Assembly (NCBI GenBank): GCA_002394525.1
Contig: DGUF01000062.1
Coordinates: forward strand, 1 to 5,649
Length of the DNA stretch: 5,649 bases
Reading direction: 5' to 3'
DNA from: Lachnospiraceae bacterium UBA4317
GTDB lineage: Bacteria; Bacillota_A; Clostridia; Lachnospirales; Lachnospiraceae
Shown here: piece after piece, positions 1 to 4,297 of the stretch
Layout: each line of letters begins with the position of its first letter
How positions within the stretch are numbered: position 1 is the first letter of the stretch
The notes under the pieces: generated by a model
Seen by the model: only the letters and a program-made list of their open reading frames with translations
Database searches by the model: none
What the model was told of the DNA's origin: nothing
Translations under genes and position numbers: made by a program

Positions 1-315
1 GGGATCATGCTCTTTGTCCTGATCCTGATGACCATGACCTATGCCCAGATCCGCTGCTTTGCCGCAGGGAACTACGGGTTCATATTTCTCCTGACCCTGG
101 TGGCAGCTGCCTGCGTGATGGAGCACCACCTGATGGAATACTATTACAATGTCTTTCCCCTGATGGCCTTTTCCGGAAGCCGCTTTCTGAAGGCGCCGAA
201 AAAGAAGAAGAGGCCGGACAGGTCCGGGACCGGATCCGGACAGGCCCGGGAGGAAGCCGGAGCCCCGGCCGTGCCGGGTTTCGCGGAAGCAGGGGATATC
301 CCTCACAATCATTAA
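1..315 (+). CDS. C-terminal part of a polytopic membrane protein, probably a polysaccharide polymerase/ligase (5' end outside window)
   Basis: The frame is open from base 1 (Gly-Ile-Met-Leu-Phe...) to the TAA at 313-315, so the gene starts upstream of the window; the Met at base 7 is not a convincing start because nothing resembling a ribosome binding site precedes it. The visible part has two hydrophobic segments (about bases 7-55 and 79-120), then the stretch EHHLMEYYYNVFPLMAF. An EHHL...YN-F...A ending close to the last helix is, as far as I recall, common in Wzy/O-antigen polymerase-like proteins of Lachnospiraceae; this is recollection, not a search result. After the last hydrophobic segment comes a hydrophilic tail of about 40 residues, beginning with a Lys/Arg cluster (KAPKKKKRPDR) and then rich in Gly, Ala, Pro and Glu, presumably cytoplasmic. 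The position in a glycosyltransferase/EpsG locus supports a role in polymer assembly. It could also be a flippase or another membrane protein. Confidence 0.6.
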   Translation, partial: GIMLFVLILMTMTYAQIRCFAAGNYGFIFLLTLVAAACVMEHHLMEYYYNVFPLMAFSGSRFLKAPKKKKRPDRSGTGSGQAREEAGAPAVPGFAEAGDIPHNH

Positions 316-352
316 ATCTGTTCAGGACCCCGCGGCTTTTGTCAGCCAGGGA

Positions 353-375
353 TTGCAGGTGCAAAGCACCTGCAA
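353..375. repeat. Perfect 10-bp inverted repeat with 3-nt loop
   Basis: TTGCAGGTGC (353-362) and GCACCTGCAA (366-375) are exact reverse complements separated by AAA. A hairpin this long and perfect is unlikely by chance in 300 bp. It is followed by GATGGGGG rather than a T tract, so it does not look like an intrinsic terminator. It may be part of an intergenic repeat family or an mRNA stem that stabilises one side of the transcript. Confidence 0.8.
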
Positions 376-425
376 GATGGGGGTGCGGATTGTTACCAAT
401 GATGAAGCAAGTTTCCCTTTTGCGC

Positions 426-458
426 GCGTATCCCACGACTGAAGTCACGGGTATTGCG
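426..458. repeat. Imperfect hairpin resembling an IS200/IS605-type end
   Basis: CCCACGACT (432-440) and AGTCACGGG (443-451) pair over 9 positions with two adjacent mismatches and a GA loop, and TA/TA and GCG/GCG allow weak extension outward with bulges. Hairpins of the form CCCACGACT-N2-AGTCGTGGG are, from memory, frequent at the ends of IS200/IS605-group elements of Firmicutes. Here the right arm has AC where GT would restore full pairing. No transposase or TnpB coding sequence is present, so at most this is a decayed end or a related palindromic repeat. Confidence 0.4.
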
Positions 459-606
459 TGATGAAGAATAAATAATGATCAGGGCGGATTGCGCCGGCGC
501 GGCAACAAAACGCATCGCGGTTTGTCAGAGGCCGCACGGTGCAGTCCGTTTTTGTCTGCATGCATGGATCGCGGGCCGGTGTGACGGCGCACCAGGCCTC
601 CGGAAA

Positions 607-614
607 GGGGAGGG
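607..614 (+). promoter_or_regulatory. Ribosome binding site of the iron-sulfur protein gene
   Basis: The purine run GGGGAGGG ends three bases before the ATG at 618 and contains a GGAGG-like core. It is the only Shine-Dalgarno-like sequence near this start and supports 618 over internal ATG codons, because the first cysteine motif begins only nine residues later. Confidence 0.6.
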
Positions 615-617
615 AAG

Positions 618-1820
618 ATGATCGAGATCAGAGAGAAAAAAGATTGCTGCGGGTGCGGAGCCTGCGCGAATGTCTGTCCCGCCGGCTGTATCGCCATGGA
701 GGCGGACGAGGAGGGCTTTCTTTATCCAAAGATCGATGCCGCGGCCTGTGTCGGCTGCGGGCTCTGCGAAAAGGTATGTCCGGTCCTCCATTCGGGGGAG
801 GACAGGCCCTTTGACCAGACCGCCTGGCTCCTTCAGTACCGAGGGGCGGCCGTCCGCCGGGAGAGCACGTCGGGCGGAGCCTTTACGGCCATCGCCCGCT
901 ATGTCCTGGAGAGGGGCGGCGTCGTCTTCGGAGCCGCCTTTGACGAAAAGCTCCGCGTCCATCACAGGGGTGTGGAGAAGGGGAGGGACCTCTCAGCCTT
1001 CCGCGGCAGCAAATATGTGCAGAGCGACACCGGGTCCAGCTTCCGCCAGGTCCGGGACCTGCTGCAGGCGGGCAGGCTGGTCTGCTACAGCGGGACACCC
1101 TGCCAGATCGAGGGCCTGCTGGGCTATCTGCAAAAGCCTTATGAAAACCTCCTGACCGTCGATGTGGTCTGCCATGCGGTCCCCTCGCCCCTGGTCTGGG
1201 ACCGCTACCTGGAGATGCAGGAGGCCAGGCTGGGCAGGAAGATCGGGGACGCGAAATTCCGCGACAAGCATTTCGGCTACCAGTACTCCACCATGACCCT
1301 GCTGGATGAGGCGGGGGAGGAGATCTATGCCCAGGGCATCGATACCGACCCCATGCTGAGGGCCTTTTTTTCGGATATCTGTGACCGGCCCTCCTGCTAT
1401 GCCTGCAGCTTCAAAAAGCGCTACAGAAAGAGCGACTTCACAATCTGGGACTGCTATCCGGTCTATGCCTTCGACAAGAGACTGGACGATGACAAGGGGA
1501 CCAGCCGGGTCCTGATCCACACGGACAAGGGCCGGAGGGTCTTTGAGGAGATCCGGGACCTGTGCCGGGTCCTGGAGGTGGAGCCGGATCGCCTGACGGC
1601 CGGTGTCCGGGAGATGTTCCACAGCGTGAACGGCAATCCCCGCAGGGAGGAGTTTTTCGAGGACGCCGCCTGCATGGACGCCGCGGCCCTCTTTGACCGC
1701 TATTTCCCTGTCAACGCAAAGAGAAAGCTGGAGAGGGCGGCCAGGCGCTTCTGTTATAAAACCGGGATCTACGGGGCCGCCAAGAGGGCTGCCAGAAAGA
1801 TCCTGGGGAAAGATGAATGA
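618..1820 (+). CDS. FrhB-family (coenzyme F420 hydrogenase/dehydrogenase beta subunit-like) protein with two 4Fe-4S clusters
   Basis: The 400-residue protein begins with a bacterial ferredoxin-type domain. C10-x2-C13-x2-C16-x3-C20-Pro and C44-x2-C47-x2-C50-x3-C54-Pro are two complete 4Fe-4S motifs. The rest matches the FrhB/FdhB family: an FRGSKYVQSD segment near residues 130-140, C156-YSGTPC-Q around residues 156-163, DVVCHAVPSPLVW near 189-200, FRDKHFGYQ, and SC260-YAC263-FKKRYRKSDFTIWD. The family binds a flavin and moves electrons between ferredoxin-like centres and a substrate or cofactor. Gut Clostridia are not known to make F420, so the F420 name reflects homology only. Relatives occur in many polysaccharide clusters, often beside polysaccharide pyruvyl transferases; none is visible here. 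A redox step on a sugar or precursor is plausible but unproven. No signal peptide or membrane segment is visible, so it is presumably cytoplasmic. The gene is intact, with stop TGA at 1818-1820. Confidence 0.88.
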   Translation: MIEIREKKDCCGCGACANVCPAGCIAMEADEEGFLYPKIDAAACVGCGLCEKVCPVLHSGEDRPFDQTAWLLQYRGAAVRRESTSGGAFTAIARYVLERGGVVFGAAFDEKLRVHHRGVEKGRDLSAFRGSKYVQSDTGSSFRQVRDLLQAGRLVCYSGTPCQIEGLLGYLQKPYENLLTVDVVCHAVPSPLVWDRYLEMQEARLGRKIGDAKFRDKHFGYQYSTMTLLDEAGEEIYAQGIDTDPMLRAFFSDICDRPSCYACSFKKRYRKSDFTIWDCYPVYAFDKRLDDDKGTSRVLIHTDKGRRVFEEIRDLCRVLEVEPDRLTAGVREMFHSVNGNPRREEFFEDAACMDAAALFDRYFPVNAKRKLERAARRFCYKTGIYGAAKRAARKILGKDE

Positions 1821-1836
1821 CGTGGAAATCAATAAA

Positions 1837-1892
1837 CGTACAGAATAAGCGGACAGAATAACGTACAGAATAACATACAGAATAAACGGACA
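1837..1892. repeat. Degenerate tandem repeat, about 12-bp unit with core ACAGAATAA
   Basis: Consecutive units read CGTACAGAATAAG (1837-1849), CGGACAGAATAA (1850-1861), CGTACAGAATAA (1862-1873), CATACAGAATAAA (1874-1886) and a broken unit CGGACAG (1887-1893). Units two to four differ from each other only at the second and third bases, and extra bases end units one and four. The array stands out against the GC-rich surroundings. It could have arisen by replication slippage, or could be a set of protein-binding sites upstream of the glycosyltransferase genes; the sequence does not decide. Confidence 0.85.
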
Positions 1893-1904
1893 GCTGAAAA
1901 ACAG

Positions 1905-1957
1905 ACAGGCAGGCCGGGCGGGATATCCTGCAGGAGGTCCTGACTGCCTGTGACCTC
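1905..1957. repeat. Two overlapping inverted repeats upstream of the first glycosyltransferase gene
   Basis: ACAGGCAG (1905-1912) is the exact reverse complement of CTGCCTGT (1944-1951). GAGGTC (1934-1939) is the exact reverse complement of GACCTC (1952-1957). The right arm of the first pair lies in the loop of the second, so the two stems would compete or form a pseudoknot-like fold. A 10-bp palindrome TCCTGCAGGA (1926-1935) lies between. No T tract follows, so this is not a simple terminator. Given the base composition, part of it may be chance. Confidence 0.4.
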
Positions 1958-1992
1958 AGACCATAACTGCGGGAAGGATCGAGACGGAGAGA

Positions 1993-3111
1993 ATGAAGAT
2001 GGAAGACAGGAACCGGGAAGTCATGACCGGCGGGACGGCCGGACCCGATGGACAGAGCGGCAGCGGGGCGGACCCCCTGGTGAGTATCGTCGTGCCGGTC
2101 TACAAGGTGCCCGAGGAATATCTGCGCAGGTGCATCGAGAGCTGCGTGGCCCAGACGCTGGGCCGGGTGGAGATCCTCCTGGTGGACGACGGGTCTCCGG
2201 ACAACTGCGGACAGATCTGTGACGCTTATGCGGAGAAGGACAGCAGGATCCGGGTGATCCACAAGGAGAACGGAGGACTCTGCAGCGCCAGGAACGCCGG
2301 CTGCCGGGCTGCCCGGGGCGAGTGGATCATGTTTGTGGACGGGGACGACTGGATCGATCCGGACATGTGTGAGCAGATGGCGGAGGCGGGCGGCCGGGAG
2401 CAGGTCGACCTGGTCATGTGCGGCATCAGGCGGGAATACGGCCATTCCTCCCAGGTCTACCGCTTTTACCTCAGGGACTATCTGAGCGGGGGCAAGGTCT
2501 ACCGGGGCCGGGAATGCAAGTGGCTGCAGCAGCAGCTCCTGGTCTATAACGGCAATATCGCGGTCGCCTATTCCAAGCTGATCCGCAGGAGCCTGCTTGA
2601 AAAATACGGGATCCTCCACGACGAGGAGCTCCGCCAGGGGGCGGAGGGACTGGAGTTCAACCTCCGGCTCTTTGAAAAGATCCGGAGCGCCCTCTTTCTG
2701 AACAGGCCCTTTTACCATTACATCTACAACGAGGGGTCCATCTCCTCCTCCCACAGCGAGGCCAACCACGCCTATGTGATCCGCTGTTTTGAGCGGATCC
2801 GCCAGCTGATCGATCAGAGCGAAAACAGGGACAGGCTCCTGCCCTGGTTTGACAACCGCCTGCTCTATGTGATCATCACGACCGCGATCAGCGGCTATTT
2901 CAACCCGGACAATCCGGCGCCCTTCAGGGAAAAGAAGAGGGGCTATGCCGCCTATCTGGACCAGCCCATCGTGGCCCGGGCCCTGCGCACGACCAACCTG
3001 CGCGGCCTCTCCAGGCAGAGGCTGGTGACCCTGTCCCTGATCCGGCACAGACAGTTCCGGGCTCTGGACCTGATGGGCAGGGCCAGGAAGTGGCAGAAGG
3101 AGCATATGTAG
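1993..3111 (+). CDS. Family 2 glycosyltransferase (GT-A fold) for polysaccharide repeat-unit synthesis
   Basis: The protein is 372 residues from the ATG at 1993. The GT2 core begins at VSIVVPVYK (residues 30-38), followed by EILLVDDGSPDN (60-71, nucleotide-binding Asp65/Asp66), KENGGLCSARNAG (91-103) and FVDGDDW (114-120), whose D116-x-D118 is the metal-binding DXD. These are the standard landmarks of inverting GT2 enzymes that transfer a sugar from an NDP-sugar. Residues 1-29 are a Gly-rich hydrophilic extension outside the domain. The start is uncertain: the GGAG at 1986-1989 is only three bases from ATG 1993 but nine from ATG 1999, so Met3 may be the true first residue. At the place where many relatives carry a Gly-Glu-Asp acceptor-side motif, this protein reads GAEGLEFN (A217-E218-G219). 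No membrane segment is evident; it probably acts at the inner face of the membrane. The sugar and linkage cannot be predicted. Confidence 0.9.
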   Translation: MKMEDRNREVMTGGTAGPDGQSGSGADPLVSIVVPVYKVPEEYLRRCIESCVAQTLGRVEILLVDDGSPDNCGQICDAYAEKDSRIRVIHKENGGLCSARNAGCRAARGEWIMFVDGDDWIDPDMCEQMAEAGGREQVDLVMCGIRREYGHSSQVYRFYLRDYLSGGKVYRGRECKWLQQQLLVYNGNIAVAYSKLIRRSLLEKYGILHDEELRQGAEGLEFNLRLFEKIRSALFLNRPFYHYIYNEGSISSSHSEANHAYVIRCFERIRQLIDQSENRDRLLPWFDNRLLYVIITTAISGYFNPDNPAPFREKKRGYAAYLDQPIVARALRTTNLRGLSRQRLVTLSLIRHRQFRALDLMGRARKWQKEHM

Positions 3112-3113
3112 AG

Positions 3114-3121
3114 AGTGCAGG
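3114..3121. repeat. Left flanking direct repeat of the MITE-like element
   Basis: AGTGCAGG abuts the left end of the element. AGCGCAGG at 3274-3281 abuts its right end. Seven of eight bases agree, consistent with an aged target-site duplication; chance cannot be excluded from one copy. Confidence 0.45.
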
Positions 3122-3151
3122 GTTTCTATTCACAGCCAGAAAAATCGAGGC

Positions 3152-3180
3152 GTTTTTGCATGGCTTTTTCATGCAAAAAC
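3152..3180. repeat. Perfect 11-bp hairpin inside the MITE-like element
   Basis: GTTTTTGCATG (3152-3162) and CATGCAAAAAC (3170-3180) are exact reverse complements around the 7-nt loop GCTTTTT. No T tract follows the right arm, so a terminator role on the + strand is unlikely. Confidence 0.8.
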
Positions 3181-3192
3181 CCGAGTGAGACG

Positions 3193-3234
3193 GCGAAAAT
3201 AACAAAGCTTCGCATTGTGGAATACGATTTTCGC
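3193..3234. repeat. 8-bp inverted repeat GCGAAAAT/ATTTTCGC inside the element
   Basis: GCGAAAAT (3193-3200) and ATTTTCGC (3227-3234) are exact reverse complements across 26 bases that include ACAA (3202-3205) and TTGT (3215-3218), so a second short stem can form inside. It ends two bases before the terminal hairpin of the element, giving three consecutive stems. Confidence 0.6.
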
Positions 3235-3236
3235 AT

Positions 3237-3273
3237 GTTACTATCACAGTTCCGGAGGGACTGTGATAGTAAC
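3237..3273. repeat. Perfect 14-bp hairpin at the right end of the element
   Basis: GTTACTATCACAGT (3237-3250) and ACTGTGATAGTAAC (3260-3273) are exact reverse complements. The 9-nt loop TCCGGAGGG can itself extend the stem by a T-G and two C-G pairs. The right arm is also the right terminal repeat of the element, and the left arm is an extra copy of the end motif. The stem finishes five bases before the Shine-Dalgarno site of the next gene. No T tract follows, so it is not a typical intrinsic terminator. Confidence 0.9.
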
Positions 3274-3281
3274 AGCGCAGG
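3274..3281. repeat. Right flanking direct repeat of the MITE-like element
   Basis: AGCGCAGG follows the right end of the element directly and differs by one base from AGTGCAGG at 3114-3121. Its last three bases are also the first part of the AGGAGG ribosome binding site of the downstream gene, so the presumed insertion point lies at the edge of that site. Confidence 0.45.
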
Positions 3282-3284
3282 AGG
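3279..3284 (+). promoter_or_regulatory. Ribosome binding site AGGAGG deciding the start of the second glycosyltransferase
   Basis: A full AGGAGG lies seven bases before the ATG at 3292. It decides this start over the in-frame GTG at 3115, whose first 50-odd codons would translate the repeat element, and over the later ATG at 3310, which sits directly before the conserved ISVIIPVYN. Confidence 0.9.
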
Positions 3285-3291
3285 CCCTTTT

Positions 3292-4272
3292 ATGAAGAAC
3301 AAAGAGGACATGATCTCCGTGATCATCCCTGTCTATAATGTAAAACCCTTTCTGCAGATGTGCGCGGACAGTGTCTTCGGCCAGACCTTCCGCAACCTGG
3401 AGATCATCTTCGTGGACGACGGGTCGACGGACGGCAGCGGTGAGCTCTGTGATGCCCTGGCCCTCCAGGACCCCAGGGTCCGCGTGATCCACCAGGAAAA
3501 CGGCGGCCTGTCCGCCGCCCGCAACACCGGGATCGATGCCTGCAGCGGGGACTGGATCTACTTTCTGGACAGCGACGACGCGGTCTCCCCGGTGACCCTG
3601 GCCCATCTGTGGACCGCCTGCGTCCGGACCAGGGCGGACCTGGCCGTGGGGGACTTTATCCGCTTTTCAGAAAGGGAGGTCCCGCAGGAGCGCAGAAGCT
3701 TTTCCAGCGAGTCCTTCGGGACCGAGGAGGCCCTGCGCAGGATGCTGCTCAACGAGGGCTTCGGCCACCAGGCCTGGGGCAAGCTCTACCGCAGAAAGCT
3801 CTGGGAGAGCCTCCGCTTCCCGCAGGGCCTTCTCTATGAAGACTACGCGGTCATCTACGATGTCGTGCTCGGCGCGGACCGGGTCGCCAGGGTGGAGGAC
3901 GCCCTGTATTTTTACAGGATGCAGGAGGGGTCCATCATGCACAGCGCAATCCGGGAGAAGAACCTGACCCTCCTGGATACCTCGGAGCGGGTGACGGAAA
4001 TGGTCTCGCAGACCTATCCGTCCCTCAGAGAGGCGGCCATCCGCCTGCAGGTCGTGACCTATATGCGGTTTCTGGGCGACCTGCTCCAGACTGACTACCA
4101 CCTCTTTCCGGACGCCCAGCGCAGGATCATCGACACCGTGAAAAAGTACCGGAAGGACTTCCTGAGGTCCGCCCAGGTCCGCAAGGTGGACAAACTCAAG
4201 CTCCGGACCCTGCTCAGGGGCAAATGGCTCTTTTACCTCATGTACAGGACGTCGGACGCGAAAAAGAAATGA
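3292..4272 (+). CDS. Family 2 glycosyltransferase (GT-A fold), second in the locus
   Basis: From ATG 3292 the protein has 326 residues, a normal length for this GT2 group. Landmarks in order: ISVIIPVYN (8-16), EIIFVDDGSTDGS with Asp42/Asp43, HQENGGLSAARNTG and FLDSDDAV with the metal-binding D93-x-D95. Then comes an acceptor-side HQAWGKLYRRKLW segment followed by LLYED (Glu183-Asp184), the acidic pair expected near the catalytic base. The C-terminal third is basic (many Lys/Arg, ending SDAKKK), which would suit contact with the inner membrane face. The frame stays open upstream to a GTG at 3115, but that extension is the translated repeat element and is rejected. The protein is related to the preceding glycosyltransferase but clearly diverged, so the two probably add different residues of one repeat unit. 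Donor and linkage are not predictable. EpsG follows 25 bases downstream, consistent with one transcript. Confidence 0.93.
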   Translation: MKNKEDMISVIIPVYNVKPFLQMCADSVFGQTFRNLEIIFVDDGSTDGSGELCDALALQDPRVRVIHQENGGLSAARNTGIDACSGDWIYFLDSDDAVSPVTLAHLWTACVRTRADLAVGDFIRFSEREVPQERRSFSSESFGTEEALRRMLLNEGFGHQAWGKLYRRKLWESLRFPQGLLYEDYAVIYDVVLGADRVARVEDALYFYRMQEGSIMHSAIREKNLTLLDTSERVTEMVSQTYPSLREAAIRLQVVTYMRFLGDLLQTDYHLFPDAQRRIIDTVKKYRKDFLRSAQVRKVDKLKLRTLLRGKWLFYLMYRTSDAKKK

Positions 4273-4285
4273 TCGACATGAAAAA

Positions 4286-4290
4286 AGAGG
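4286..4290 (+). promoter_or_regulatory. Ribosome binding site of the EpsG-like gene
   Basis: AGAGG lies seven bases before ATG 4298. The ATG at 4278 is in another frame and is not the start. Confidence 0.6.
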
Positions 4291-4297
4291 ATTTTGA

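Larger units (their letters stand above)
316..617. other. 302-bp intergenic region with hairpins, no supported gene
   Basis: No convincing coding sequence lies here on either strand. The ORFs that cross it on the minus strand run into the upstream membrane-protein gene or the downstream iron-sulfur gene and look like shadows of high-GC sequence. It contains a perfect hairpin (353-375), an imperfect hairpin (about 426-458), a 10-bp palindrome GCGCCGGCGC (491-500) and a near-direct repeat, CGCGGCTTTTGTCAG (331-345) against CGCGGTTTGTCAG (516-528). None of the hairpins is followed by a T tract, so I do not call an intrinsic terminator. AT-rich sequence at 461-478 after TTGCGT (454-459) could hold a weak promoter for the next gene, but the spacing is poor and I do not annotate one. 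Confidence 0.6.
1821..1992. other. 172-bp intergenic region with tandem repeat and dyads
   Basis: The gap between the iron-sulfur protein and the first glycosyltransferase holds an AT-rich tandem array (1837-1892) and then a GC-richer dyad region (1905-1957). A minus-strand ORF that spans the gap and the whole following gene is a high-GC shadow. No clear promoter with both boxes is seen. The array supplies several AATAA-type stretches that could serve as -10-like sites, but there is no matching -35. Confidence 0.6.
3122..3273. mobile_element. MITE-like 152-bp intergenic element with terminal inverted repeats
   Basis: The left end GTTTCTATTCACAG (3122-3135) and the reverse complement of the right end, GTTACTATCACAG (from 3261-3273), match apart from one substitution and one one-base indel. 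The element is about 43% GC by count, clearly lower than the flanking genes. It holds no coding sequence and is made almost entirely of stems: 3152-3162/3170-3180, 3193-3200/3227-3234 and 3237-3250/3260-3273. Imperfect 8-bp direct repeats flank it exactly. These are the marks of a non-autonomous miniature inverted-repeat element moved in trans by a transposase encoded elsewhere. It could instead be a conserved structured intergenic repeat of the REP/ERIC kind. No copy elsewhere in this window confirms mobility. Confidence 0.6.

Noticed and set aside
80..448. Minus-strand ORF covering the first intergenic region
   Set aside because: Half of it is antisense to the membrane-protein gene and the rest translates hairpin sequence; no domain is visible.
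531..539. Inverted match GCCGCACGG with 5512-5520
   Set aside because: Nine GC-rich bases across 5 kb of GC-rich DNA; compatible with chance.
536..554. Intrinsic terminator at ACGG...CCGT followed by a T run
   Set aside because: The stem is only four base pairs; too weak to call.
993..1832. 279-codon minus-strand ORF opposite the iron-sulfur protein
   Set aside because: Shadow of the intact FrhB-like gene; no motif of its own and no ribosome binding site at its start.
1837..1893. CRISPR array
   Set aside because: Units are only 12-13 bp and directly adjacent, with no spacers between them.
1711..3105. 464-codon minus-strand ORF opposite the first glycosyltransferase
   Set aside because: It is antisense to a clear GT2 gene in GC-rich sequence, has Pro/Val/Leu/Asp-rich shadow composition and no recognisable domain, and its + strand partner has all the family motifs.
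3152..3180. Intrinsic terminator between the glycosyltransferase genes
   Set aside because: The stem is strong but is followed by CCGAGTGAG rather than a T tract on the + strand.
3115..3291. N-terminal extension of the second glycosyltransferase from GTG 3115
   Set aside because: These 59 codons translate the repeat element, have no GT2 features, and the AGGAGG at 3279-3284 points to ATG 3292.
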